From NCBI RefSeq assembly GCF_963576545.1, contig NW_026870588.1, positions 62,001-126,000 on the forward strand: 64,000 bases of DNA. Reading direction: 5' to 3'. The notes under the pieces were generated by a model. That model was not told the DNA's origin. It ran no database searches and was given only the letters and a program-made list of their open reading frames with translations. Below are positions 50,693 through 63,501 of this stretch, one piece after another (position 1 is the stretch's first letter; every line of letters begins with the position of its first letter). The position numbers and the translations under genes were made by a program. The DNA comes from Limanda limanda. Taxonomy: Eukaryota; Chordata; Actinopteri; Pleuronectiformes; Pleuronectidae.

Positions 50693-53600
50693 CCAAAAGT
50701 CGGAGAAGCTCAAGGATGGTACCGATCGATGCGCGCTACCCCATTTAGTGGGGGTAGAGCCTACTTGCAAGTCTCTCCGACCTTCACAAAAAAAGTTATT
50801 CAAGAATATCTCTTTCTCCTATGTGCTTTCATCCCTAACCCTAACCCTAACCCTTCCGAAAGTCGGAGAAGCTCAAGGATGGTACCGATCGATGCGCGCT
50901 ACCCCATTTAGTGGGGGTAGAGCCTACTTGCAAGTCTCTCCGACCTTCACAAAAAAAGTTATTCAAGAATATCTCTTTCTCCTATGTGCTTTCATCCCTA
51001 ACCCTAACCCTAACCCTTCCGAAAGTCGGAGAAGCTCAAGGATGGTACCGATCGATGCGCGCAACCCCATTTAGTGGGGGTAGAGCCTACTTGCAAGTCT
51101 CTCCGACCTTCACAAAAAAAGTTATTCAAGAATATCTCCTCAGATTTGGGGGAATTTCGTCGGTCGACCTCTTCCGAAGGTCGTACAAGCTCGGGGATGG
51201 TACCAATCGATCCGCAGGACCCAAATTAGTCCAGATGCAACCACTTTCCAAGTCTCTCCGACCTTCACAAAAAAAGTTATTCAAGAATATCTCTTTCTCC
51301 TATGTGCTTTCATCCCTAACCCTAACCCTAACCCTTCCGAAAGTCGGAGAAGCTCAAGGATGGTACCGATCGATGCGCGCAACCCCATTTAGTGGGGGTA
51401 GAGCCTACTTGCAAGTCTCTCCGACCTTCACAAAAAAAGTTATTCAAGAATATCTCCTCAGATTTGGGGGAATTTCGTCGGTCGACCTCTTCCGAAGGTC
51501 GTACAAGCTCGGGGATGGTACCAATCGATCCGCAGGACCCAAATTAGTCCAGATGCAACCACTTTCCAAGTCTCTCCGACCTTCACAAAAAAAGTTATTC
51601 AAGAATATCTCTTTCTCCTATGTGCTTTCATCCCTAACCCTAACCCTAACCCTTCCGAAAGTCGGAGAAGCTCAAGGATGGTACCGATCGATGCGCGCAA
51701 CCCCATTTAGTGGGGGTAGAGCCTACTTGCAAGTCTCTCCGACCTTCACAAAAAAAGTTATTCAAGAATATCTCCTCAGATTTGGGGGAATTTCGTCGGT
51801 CGACCTCTTCCGAAGGTCGTACAAGCTCGGGGATGGTACCAATCGATCCGCAGGACCCAAATTAGTCCAGATGCAACCACTTTCCAAGTCTCTCCGACCT
51901 TCACAAAAAAAGTTATTCAAGAATATCTCTTTCTCCTATGTGCTTTCATCCCTAACCCTAACCCTAACCCTTCCGAAAGTCGGAGAAGCTCAAGGATGGT
52001 ACCGATCGATGCGCGCTACCCCATTTAGTGGGGGTAGAGCCTACTTGCAAGTCTCTCCGACCTTCACAAAAAAAGTTATTCAAGAATATCTCTTTCTCCT
52101 ATGTGCTTTCATCCCTAACCCTAACCCTAACCCTTCCGAAAGTCGGAGAAGCTCAAGGATGGTACCGATCGATGCGCGCTACCCCATTTAGTGGGGGTAG
52201 AGCCTACTTGCAAGTCTCTCCGACCTTCACAAAAAAAGTTATTCAAGAATATCTCCTCAGATTTGGGGGAATTTCGTCGGTCGACCTCTTCCGAAGGTCG
52301 TACAAGCTCGGGGATGGTACCAATCGATCCGCAGGACCCAAATTAGTCCAGATGCAACCACTTTCCAAGTCTCTCCGACCTTCACAAAAAAAGTTATTCA
52401 AGAATATTTCTTTCTCCTATGTGCTTTCATCCCTAACCCTAACCCTAACCCTTCCGAAAGTCGGAGAAGCTCAAAGATGGTACCGATCGATGCGCGCTAC
52501 CCCATTTAGTGGGGGTAGAGCCTACTTGCAAGTCTCTCCGACCTTCACAAAAAAAGTTATTCAAGAATATCTCTTTCTCCTATGTGCTTTCATCCCTAAC
52601 CCTAACCCTAACCCTTCCGAAAGTCGGAGAAGCTCAAGGATGGTACCGATCGATGCGCGCTACCCCATTTAGTGGGGGTAGAGCCTACTTGCAAGTCTCT
52701 CCGACCTTCACAAAAAAAGTTATTCAAGAATATCTCCTCAGATTTGGGGGAATTTCGTCGGTCGACCTCTTCCGAAGGTCGTACAAGCTCGGGGATGGTA
52801 CCAATCGATCCGCAGGACCCAAATTAGTCCAGATGCAACCACTTTCCAAGTCTCTCCGACCTTCACAAAAAAAGTTATTCAAGAATATCTCTTTCTCCTA
52901 TGTGCTTTCATCCCTAACCCTAACCCTAACCCTTCCGAAAGTCGGAGAAGCTCAAGGATGGTACCGATCGATGCGCGCTACCCCATTTAGTGGGGGTAGA
53001 GCCTACTTGCAAGTCTCTCCGACCTTCACAAAAAAAGTTATTCAAGAATATCTCTTTCTCCTATGTGCTTTCATCCCTAACCCTAACCCTAACCCTTCCG
53101 AAAGTCGGAGAAGCTCAAGGATGGTACCGATCGATGCGCGCTACCCCATTTAGTGGGGGTAGAGCCTACTTGCAAGTCTCTCCGACCTTCACAAAAAAAG
53201 TTATTCAAGAATATCTCTTTCTCCTATGTGCTTTCATCCCTAACCCTAACCCTTTCGAAAGTCGGAGAAGCTCAAGGATGGTACCGATCGATGCGCGCTA
53301 CCCCATTTAGTGGGGGTAGAGCCTACTTGCAAGTCTCTCCGACCTTCACAAAAAAAGTTATTCAAGAATATCTCCTCAGATTTGGGGGAATTTCGTCGGT
53401 CGACCTCTTCCGAAGGTCGTACAAGCTCGGGGATGGTACCAATCGATCTGCAGGACCCAAATTAGTCCAGATGCAACCACTTTCCAAGTCTCTCCGACCT
53501 TCACAAAAAAAGTTATTCAAGAATATCTCTTTCTCCTATGTGCTTTCATCCCTAACCCTAACCCTAACCCTTCCGAAAGTCGGAGAAGCTCAAGGATGGT

Positions 53601-54691
53601 ACCGATCGATGCGCGCTACCCCATTTAGTGGGGGTAGAGCCTACTTGCAAGTCTCTCCGACCTTCACAAAAAAAGTTATTCAAGAATATCTCTTTCTCCT
53701 ATGTGCTTTCATCCCTAACCCTAACCCTAACCCTTCCGAAAGTCGGAGAAGCTCAAAGATGGTACCGATCGATGCGCGCTACCCCATTTAGTGGGGGTAG
53801 AGCCTACTTGCAAGTCTCTCCGACCTTCACAAAAAAAGTTATTCAAGAATATCTCCTCAGATTTGGGGGAATTTCGTCGGTCGACCTCTTCCGAAGGTCG
53901 TACAAGCTCGGGGATGGTACCAATCGATCCGCAGGACCCAAACTAGTCCAGATGCAACCACTTTCCAAGTCTCTCCGACCTTCACAAAAAAAGTTATTCA
54001 AGAATATCTCTTTCTCCTATGTGCTTTCATCCCTAACCCTAACCCTTCCGAAAGTCGGAGAAGCTCAAGGATGGTACCGATCGATGCGCGCTACCCCATT
54101 TAGTGGGGGTAGAGCCTACTTGCAAGTCTCTCCGACCTTCACAAAAAAAGTTATTCAAGAATATCTCTTTCTCCTATGTGCTTTCATCCCTAACCCTAAC
54201 CCTAACCCTTCCGAAAGTCGGAGAAGCTCAAGGATGGTACCGATCGATGTGCGCTACCCCATTTAGTGGGGGTAGAGCCTACTTGCAAGTCTCTCCGACC
54301 TTCACAAAAAAAGTTATTCAAGAATATCTCTTTCTCCTATGTGCTTTCATCCCTAACCCTAACCCTAACCCTTCCGAAAGTCGGAGAAGCTCAAGGATAG
54401 TACCGATCGATGCGCGCTACCCCATTTAGTGGGGGTAGAGCCTACTTGCAAGTCTCTCCGACTTTCACAAAAAAAGTTATTCAAGAATATCTCCTCAGAT
54501 TTGGGGGAATTTCGTCGGTCGACCTCTTCCGAAGGTCGTACAAGCTCGGGGATGGTACCAATCGATCCGCAGGACCCAAATTAGTCCAGATGCAACCACT
54601 TTCCAAGTCTCTCCGACCTTCACAAAAAAAGTTATTCAAGAATATCTCTTTCTCCTATGTGCTTTCATCCCTAACCCTAACCCTAACCCTT
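50693..54691 (+). repeat. Segmental duplication copy 2, period 4317 bp
   Basis: Order: S2 (50693, 50856) L3 (51019, 51337, 51655) S1 (51973) L1 (52136) S1 (52454) L1 (52617) S2 (52935, 53098) L1 (53255) S1 (53573) L1 (53736) S2 (54048, 54211) L1 (54374). It reproduces the unit order and rare markers of 46376-50374, including the TAG at 54398-54400. I noticed two substitutions: AATATTTC near 52406 and CGACTTTCAC near 54471. Confidence 0.92.
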
Positions 54692-57254
54692 CCGAAAGTC
54701 GGAGAAGCTCAAAGATGGTACCGATCGATGTGCGCTACCCCATTTAGTGGGGGTAGAGCCTACTTGCAAGTCTCTCCGACCTTCACAAAAAAAGTTATTC
54801 AAGAATATCTCTTTCTCCTATGTGCTTTCATCCCTAACCCTAACCCTAACCCTTCCGAAAGTCGGAGAAGCTCAAGGATGGTACCGATCGATGCGCGCTA
54901 CCCCATTTAGTGGGGGTAGAGCCTACTTGCAAGTCTCTCCGACCTTCACAAAAAAAGTTATTCAAGAATATCTCCTCAGATTTGGGGGAATTTCGTCGGT
55001 CGACCTCTTCCGAAGGTCGTACAAGCTCGGGGATGGTACCAATCGATCCGCAGGACCCAAATTAGTCCAGATGCAACCACTTTCCAAGTCTCTCCGACCT
55101 TCACAAAAAAAGTTATTCAAGAATATCTCTTTCTCCTATGTGCTTTCATCCCTAACCCTAACCCTAACCCTTCCAAAAGTCGGAGAAGCTCAAGGATGGT
55201 ACCGATCGATGCGCGCTACACTATTTAGTGGGGGTAGAGCCTACTTGCAAGTCTCTCCGACCTTCACAAAAAAAGTTATTCAAGAATATCTCTTTCTCCT
55301 ATGTGCTTTCATCCCTAACCCTAACCCTTCCGAAAGTCGGAGAAGCTCAAGGATGGTACCGATCGATGCGCGCTACCCCATTTAGTGGGGGTAGAGCCTA
55401 CTTGCAAGTCTCTCCGACCTTCACAAAAAAAAGTTATTCAAGAATATCTCTTTCTCCTATGTGCTTTCATCCCTAACCCTAACCCTAACCCTTCCGAAAG
55501 TCGGAGAAGCTCAAGGATGGTACCGATCGATGCGCGCTACCCCATTTAGTGGGGGTAGAGCCTACTTGCAAGTCTCTCCGACCTTCACAAAAAAAGTTAT
55601 TCAAGAATATCTCCTCAGATTTGGGGGAATTTCGTCGGTCGACCTCTTCCGAAGGTCGTACAAGCTCGGGGATGGTACCAATCGATCCGCAGGACCCAAA
55701 TTAGTCCAGATGCAACCACTTTCCAAGTCTCTCCGACCTTCACAAAAAAAGTTATTCAAGAATATCTCTTTCTCCTATGTGCTTTCATCCCTAACCCTAA
55801 CCCTAACCCTTCCGAAAGTCGGAGAAGCTCAAGGATGGTACCGATCGATGCGCGCTACCCCATTTAGTGGGGGTAGAGCCTACTTGCAAGTCTCTCCGAC
55901 CTTCACAAAAAAAGTTATTCAAGAATATCTCCTCAGATTTGGGGGAATTTCGTCGGTCGACCTCTTCCGAAGGTCGTACAAGCTCGGGGATGGTACCAAT
56001 CGATCCGCAGGACCCAAATTAGTCCAGATGCAACCACTTTCCAAGTCTCTCCGACCTTCACAAAAAAAGTTATTCAAGAATATCTCTTTCTCCTATGTGC
56101 TTTCATCCCTAACCCTAACCCTAACCCTTCCGAAAGTCGGAGAAGCTCAAGGATGGTACCGATCGATGCGCGCTACCCCATTTAGTGGGGGTAGAGCCTA
56201 CTTGCAAGTCTCTCCGACCTTCACAAAAAAAGTTATTCAAGAATATCTCCTCAGATTTGGGGGAATTTCGTCGGTCGACCTCTTCCGAAGGTCGTACAAG
56301 CTCGGGGATGGTACCAATCGATCTGCAGGACCCAAATTAGTCCAGATGCAACCACTTTCCAAGTCTCTCCGACCTTCACAAAAAAAGTTATTCAAGAATA
56401 TCTCTTTCTCCTATGTGCTTTCATCCCTAACCCTAACCCTAACCCTTCCGAAAGTCGGAGAAGCTCAAGGATGGTACCGATCGATGCGCGCAACCCCATT
56501 TAGTGGGGGTAGAGCCTACTTGCAAGTCTCTCCGACCTTCACAAAAAAAGTTATTCAAGAATATCTCTTTCTCCTATGTGCTTTCATCCCTAACCCTAAC
56601 CCTAACCCTTCCGAAAGTCGGAGAAGCTCAAGGATGGTACCGATCGATGCGCGCTACCCCATTTAGTGGGGGTAGAGCCTACTTGCAAGTCTCTCCGACC
56701 TTCACAAAAAAAGTTATTCAAGAATATCTCTTTCTCCTATGTGCTTTCATCCCTAACCCTAACCCTAACCCTTCCGAAAGTCGGAGAAGCTCAGGGATGG
56801 TACCGATCGATGCGCGCTACCCCATTTAGTGGGGGTAGAGCCTACTTGCAAGTCTCTCCGACCTTCACAAAAAAAGTTATTCAAGAATATCTCCTCAGAT
56901 TTGGGGGAATTTCGTCGGTCGACCTCTTCCGAAGGTCGTACAAGCTCGGGGATGGTACCAATCGATCCGCAGGACCCAAATTAGTCCAGATGCAACCACT
57001 TTCCAAGTCTCTCCGACCTTCACAAAAAAAGTTATTCAAGAATATCTCTTTCTCCTATGTGCTTTCATCCCTAACCCTAACCCTAACCCTTCCGAAAGTC
57101 GGAAAAGCTCAAGGATGGTACCGATCGATGCGCGCTACCCCATTTAGTGGGGGTAGAGCCTACTTGCAAGTCTCTCCGACCTTCACAAAAAAAGTTATTC
57201 AAGAATATCTCTTTCTCCTATGTGCTTTCATCCCTAACCCTAACCCTCACCCTT
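54692..57254 (+). repeat. Array block, unit map 54.7-57.3 kb
   Basis: Order: S1 (54692) L1 (54855) S2 (55173, 55330) L3 (55494, 55812, 56130) S2 (56448, 56611) L1 (56774) S1 (57092). The unit at 55173 is 157 bp and 55330 is 164 bp. Private changes include CCAAAAG and CTACACTATTTAG in 55173, CTCAGGGATGG in 56774, GGAAAAGCTC in 57092 and CCCTCACCC in the telomeric run of 57092. It sits between two duplication blocks and is relatively variant-rich. Confidence 0.88.
55330..55493 (+). repeat. S unit with 1-bp insertion (164 bp)
   Basis: The A7 tract is A8 here (about 55424-55431), the only lengthened copy among about 400. The unit is otherwise a normal S. Confidence 0.9.
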
Positions 57255-60200
57255 CCGAAAGTCGGAGAAGCTCAAAGATGGTACCGATCGATGCGCGCTA
57301 CCCCATTTAGTGGGGGTAGAGCCTACTTGCAAGTCTCTCCGACCTTCACAAAAAAAGTTATTCAAGAATATCTCTTTCTCCTATGTGCTTTCATCCCTAA
57401 CCCTAACCCTAACCCTTCCGAAAGTCGGAGAAGCTCAAGGATGGTACCGATCGATGCGCGCTACCCCATTTAGTGGGGGTAGAGCCTACTTGCAAGTCTC
57501 TCCGACCTTCACAAAAAAAGTTATTCAAGAATATCTCTTTCTCCTATGTGCTTTCATCCCTAACCCTAACCCTAACCCTTCCGAAAGTCGGAGAAGCTCA
57601 AGGACGGTACCGATCGATGAGCGCTACCCCATTTAGTGGGGGTAGAGCCTACTTGCAAGTCTCTCCGACCTTCACAAAAAAAGTTATTCAAGAATATCTC
57701 CTCAGATTTGGGGGAATTTCGTCGGTCGACCTCTTCCGAAGGTCGTACAAGCTCGGGGATGGTACCAATCGATCTGCAGGACCCAAATTAGTCCAGATGC
57801 AACCACTTTCCAAGTCTCTCCGACCTTCACAAAAAAAGTTATTCAAGAATATCTCTTTCTCCTATGTGCTTTCATCCCTAACCCTAACCCTAACCCTTCC
57901 GAAAGTCGGAGAAGCTCAAGGATGGTACCGATCGATGCGCGCTACCCCATTTAGTGGGGGTAGAGCCTACTTGCAAGTCTCTCCGACCTTCACAAAAAAC
58001 GTTATTCAAGAATATCTCTTTCACCTATGTGCTTTCATCCCTAACCCTAACCCTAACCCTTCCGAAAGTCGGAGAAGCTCAAGGATGGTACCGATCGATG
58101 CGCGCTACCCCATTTAGTGGGGGTAGAGCCTACTTGCAAGTCTCTCCGACCTTCACAAAAAAAGTTATTCAAGAATATCTCCTCAGATTTGGGGGAATTT
58201 CGTCGGTCGACCTCTTCCGAAGGTCGTACAAGCTCGGGGATGGTACCAATCGATTTGCAGGACCCAAATTAGTCCAGATGCAACCACTTTCCAAGTCTCT
58301 CCGACCTTCACAAAAAAAGTTATTCAAGAATATCTCTTTCTCCTATGTGCTTTCATCCCTAACCCTAACCCTAACCCTTCCGAAAGTCGGAGAAGCTCAA
58401 GGATGGTACCGATCGATGCGCGCTACCCCATTTAGTGGGGGTAGAGCCTACTTGCAAGTCTCTCCGACCTTCACAAAAAAAGTTATTCAAGAATATCTCT
58501 TTCTCCTATGTGCTTTCATCCCTAACCCTAACCCTAACCCTTCCGAAAGTCGGAGAAGCTCAAGGACGGTACCGATCGATGCGCGCTACCCCATTTAGTG
58601 GGGGTAGAGCCTACTTGCAAGTCTCTCCGACCTTCACAAAAAAAGTTATTCAAGAATATCTCCTCAGATTTGGGGGAATTTCGTCGGTCGACCTCTTCCG
58701 AAGGTCGTACAAGCTCGGGGATGGTACCAATCGATCTGCAGGACCCAAATTAGTCCAGATGCAACCACTTTCCAAGTCTCTCCGACCTTCACAAAAAAAG
58801 TTATTCAAGAATATCTCTTTCTCCTATGTGCTTTCATCCCTAACCCTAACCCTAACCCTTCCGAAAGTCGGAGAAGCTCAAGGATGGTACCGATCGATGC
58901 GCGCTACCCCATTTAGTGGGGGTAGAGCCTACTTGCAAGTCTCTCCGACCTTCACAAAAAACGTTATTCAAGAATATCTCTTTCACCTATGTGCTTTCAT
59001 CCCTAACCCTAACCCTAACCCTTCCGAAAGTCGGAGAAGCTCAAGGATGGTACCGATCGATGTGCGCTACCCCATTTAGTGGGGGTAGAGCCTACTTGCA
59101 AGTCTCTCCGACCTTCACAAAAAAAGTTATTCAAGAATATCTCCTCAGATTTGGGGGAATTTCGTCGGTCGACCTCTTCCGAAGGTCGTACAAGCTCGGG
59201 GATGGTACCAATCGATTTGCAGGACCCAAATTAGTCCAGATGCAACCACTTTCCAAGTCTCTCCGACCTTCACAAAAAAAGTTATTCAAGAATATCTCTT
59301 TCTCCTATGTGCTTTCATCCCTAACCCTAACCCTAACCCTTCCGAAAGTCGGAGAAGCTCAAGGATGGTACCGATCGATGCGCGCTACCCCATTTAGTGG
59401 GGGTAGAGCCTACTTGCAAGTCTCTCCGACCTTCACAAAAAAAGTTATTCAAGAATATCTTTCTCCTATGTGCTTTCATCCCTAACCCTAACCCTAACCC
59501 TTCCGAAAGTCGGAGAAGCTCAAGGATGGTACCGATCGATGCGCGCTACCCCATTTAGTGGGGGTAGAGCCTACTTGCAAGTCTCTCCGACCTTCACAAA
59601 AAAAGTTATTCAAGAATATCTCTTTCTCCTATGTGCTTTCATCCCTAACCCTAACCCTAACCCTTCCGAAAGTCGGAGAAGCTCAAGGATGGTACCGATC
59701 GATGCGCGCTACCCCATTTAGTGGGGGTAGAGCCTACTTGCAAGTCTCTCCGACCTTCACAAAAAAAGTTATTCAAGAATATCTCCTCAGATTTGGGGGA
59801 ATTTCGTCGGTCGACCTCTTCCGAAGGTCGTACAAGCTCGGGGATGGTACCAATCGATCCGCAGGACCCAAATTAGTCCAGATGCAACCACTTTCCAAGT
59901 CTCTCCGACCTTCACAAAAAAAGTTATTCAAGAATATCTCTTTCTCCTATGTGCTTTCATCCCTAACCCTAACCCTTCCGAAAGTCGGAGAAGCTCAAGG
60001 ATGGTACCGATCGATGCGCGCTACCCCATTTAGTGGGGGTAGAGCCTACTTGCAAGTCTCTCCGACCTTCACAAAAAAAGTTATTCAAGAATATCTCCTC
60101 AGATTTGGGGGAATTTCGTCGGTCGACCTCTTCCGAAGGTCGTACAAGCTCGGGGATGGTACCAATCGATCCGCAGGACCCAAATTAGTCCAGATGCAAC

Positions 60201-60458
60201 CACTTTCCAAGTCTCTCCGACCTTCACAAAAAAAGTTATTCAAGAATATCTCTTTCTCCTATGTGCTTTCATCCCTAACCCTAACCCTAACCCTTCCGAA
60301 AGTCGGAGAAGCTCAAGGATGGTACCGATCGATGCGCGCTACCCCATTTAGTGGGGGTAGAGCCTACTTGCAAGTCTCTCCGACCTTCACAAAAAAAGTT
60401 ATTCAAGAATATCTCTTTCTCCTATGTGCTTTCATCCCTAACCCTAACCCTAACCCTT
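57255..60458 (+). repeat. Segmental duplication copy 1, period about 3041 bp, with internal 962-bp duplication
   Basis: Order: S2 (57255, 57418) L1 (57581) S1 (57899) L1 (58062) S1 (58380) L1 (58543) S1 (58861) L1 (59024) S2 (59342, 59503) L2 (59666, 59978) S1 (60296). L units at 57581 and 58543 carry GGACGGTACC; S units at 57899 and 58861 carry CGTT plus TTTCACC; L units at 58062 and 59024 carry TTTGCAG. So 57581-58542 and 58543-59502 are themselves a tandem duplication of 962 bp. The copy has a 2-bp deletion in the unit at 59342 and GATGAGCG near 57619. Confidence 0.9.
59342..59502 (+). repeat. S unit with 2-bp deletion (161 bp)
   Basis: AATATCTCTTTC is shortened to AATATCTTTC near 59460, at the boundary between core and tail. 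The matching unit in the duplicate block (62383) is full length, so the deletion followed the duplication or the copy was made from an unaffected unit. Confidence 0.9.
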
Positions 60459-63400
60459 CCGAAAGTCGGAGAAGCTCAAGGATGGTACCGATCGATGCGC
60501 GCTACCCCATTTAGTGGGGGTAGAGCCTACTTGCAAGTCTCTCCGACCTTCACAAAAAAAGTTATTCAAGAATATCTCTTTCTCCTATGTGCTTTCATCC
60601 CTAACCCTAACCCTAACCCTTCCGAAAGTCGGAGAAGCTCAAGGACGGTACCGATCGATGCGCGCTACCCCATTTAGTGGGGGTAGAGCCTACTTGCAAG
60701 TCTCTCCGACCTTCACAAAAAAAGTTATTCAAGAATATCTCCTCAGATTTGGGGGAATTTCGTCGGTCGACCTCTTCCGAAGGTCGTACAAGCTCGGGGA
60801 TGGTACCAATCGATCTGCAGGACCCAAATTAGTCCAGATGCAACCACTTTCCAAGTCTCTCCGACCTTCACAAAAAAAGTTATTCAAGAATATCTCTTTC
60901 TCCTATGTGCTTTCATCCCTAACCCTAACCCTAACCCTTCCGAAAGTCGGAGAAGCTCAAGGATGGTACCGATCGATGCGCGCTACCCCATTTAGTGGGG
61001 GTAGAGCCTACTTGCAAGTCTCTCCGACCTTCACAAAAAACGTTATTCAAGAATATCTCTTTCACCTATGTGCTTTCATCCCTAACCCTAACCCTAACCC
61101 TTCCGAAAGTCGGAGAAGCTCAAGGATGGTACCGATCGATGCGCGCTACCCCATTTAGTGGGGGTAGAGCCTACTTGCAAGTCTCTCCGACCTTCACAAA
61201 AAAAGTTATTCAAGAATATCTCCTCAGATTTGGGGGAATTTCGTCGGTCGACCTCTTCCGAAGGTCGTACAAGCTCGGGGATGGTACCAATCGATTTGCA
61301 GGACCCAAATTAGTCCAGATGCAACCACTTTCCAAGTCTCTCCGACCTTCACAAAAAAAGTTATTCAAGAATATCTCTTTCTCCTATGTGCTTTCATCCC
61401 TAACCCTAACCCTAACCCTTCCGAAAGTCGGAGAAGCTCAAGGATGGTACCGATCGATGCGCGCTACCCCATTTAGTGGGGGTAGAGCCTACTTGCAAGT
61501 CTCTCCGACCTTCACAAAAAAAGTTATTCAAGAATATCTCTTTCTCCTATGTGCTTTCATCCCTAACCCTAACCCTAACCCTTCCGAAAGTCGGAGAAGC
61601 TCAAGGACGGTACCGATCGATGCGCGCTACCCCATTTAGTGGGGGTAGAGCCTACTTGCAAGTCTCTCCGACCTTCACAAAAAAAGTTATTCAAGAATAT
61701 CTCCTCAGATTTGGGGGAATTTCGTCGGTCGACCTCTTCCGAAGGTCGTACAAGCTCGGGGATGGTACCAATCGATCTGCAGGACCCAAATTAGTCCAGA
61801 TGCAACCACTTTCCAAGTCTCTCCGACCTTCACAAAAAAAGTTATTCAAGAATATCTCTTTCTCCTATGTGCTTTCATCCCTAACCCTAACCCTAACCCT
61901 TCCGAAAGTCGGAGAAGCTCAAGGATGGTACCGATCGATGCGCGCTACCCCATTTAGTGGGGGTAGAGCCTACTTGCAAGTCTCTCCGACCTTCACAAAA
62001 AACGTTATTCAAGAATATCTCTTTCACCTATGTGCTTTCATCCCTAACCCTAACCCTAACCCTTCCGAAAGTCGGAGAAGCTCAAGGATGGTACCGATCG
62101 ATGTGCGCTACCCCATTTAGTGGGGGTAGAGCCTACTTGCAAGTCTCTCCGACCTTCACAAAAAAAGTTATTCAAGAATATCTCCTCAGATTTGGGGGAA
62201 TTTCGTCGGTCGACCTCTTCCGAAGGTCGTACAAGCTCGGGGATGGTACCAATCGATTTGCAGGACCCAAATTAGTCCAGATGCAACCACTTTCCAAGTC
62301 TCTCCGACCTTCACAAAAAAAGTTATTCAAGAATATCTCTTTCTCCTATGTGCTTTCATCCCTAACCCTAACCCTAACCCTTCCGAAAGTCGGAGAAGCT
62401 CAAGGATGGTACCGATCGATGCGCGCTACCCCATTTAGTGGGGGTAGAGCCTACTTGCAAGTCTCTCCGACCTTCACAAAAAAAGTTATTCAAGAATATC
62501 TCTTTCTCCTATGTGCTTTCATCCCTAACCCTAACCCTAACCCTTCCGAAAGTCGGAGAAGCTCAAGGATGGTACCGATCGATGCGCGCTACCCCATTTA
62601 GTGGGGGTAGAGCCTACTTGCAAGTCTCTCCGACCTTCACAAAAAAAGTTATTCAAGAATATCTCTTTCTCCTATGTGCTTTCATCCCTAACCCTAACCC
62701 TAACCCTTCCGAAAGTCGGAGAAGCTCAAGGATGGTACCGATCGATGCGCGCTACCCCATTTAGTGGGGGTAGAGCCTACTTGCAAGTCTCTCCGACCTT
62801 CACAAAAAAAGTTATTCAAGAATATCTCCTCAGATTTGGGGGAATTTCGTCGGTCGACCTCTTCCGAAGGTCGTACAAGCTCGGGGATGGTACCAATCGA
62901 TCCGCAGGACCCAAATTAGTCCAGATGCAACCACTTTCCAAGTCTCTCCGACCTTCACAAAAAAAGTTATTCAAGAATATCTCTTTCTCCTATGTGCTTT
63001 CATCCCTAACCCTAACCCTTCCGAAAGTCGGAGAAGCTCAAGGATGGTACCGATCGATGCGCGCTACCCCATTTAGTGGGGGTAGAGCCTACTTGCAAGT
63101 CTCTCCGACCTTCACAAAAAAAGTTATTCAAGAATATCTCCTCAGATTTGGGGGAATTTCGTCGGTCGACCTCTTCCGAAGGTCGTACAAGCTCGGGGAT
63201 GGTACCAATCGATCCGCAGGACCCAAATTAGTCCAGATGCAACCACTTTCCAAGTCTCTCCGACCTTCACAAAAAAAGTTATTCAAGAATATCTCTTTCT
63301 CCTATGTGCTTTCATCCCTAACCCTAACCCTAACCCTTCCGAAAGTCGGAGAAGCTCAAGGATGGTACCGATCGATGCGCGCTACCCCATTTAGTGGGGG

Positions 63401-63501
63401 TAGAGCCTACTTGCAAGTCTCTCCGACCTTCACAAAAAAAGTTATTCAAGAATATCTCTTTCTCCTATGTGCTTTCATCCCTAACCCTAACCCTAACCCT
63501 T
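60459..63501 (+). repeat. Segmental duplication copy 2, period about 3041 bp
   Basis: Order: S1 (60459) L1 (60622) S1 (60940) L1 (61103) S1 (61421) L1 (61584) S1 (61902) L1 (62065) S2 (62383, 62546) L2 (62709, 63021) S1 (63339). The order and linked variants (GGACGG, CGTT/TTTCACC, TTTGCAG, GATGTGCG, the 312-bp L at 62709) match 57418-60458 at +3041, or +3043 after the 2-bp deletion in copy 1. The S unit at 60296 is shared as the end of copy 1 and the start of copy 2. Confidence 0.9.
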
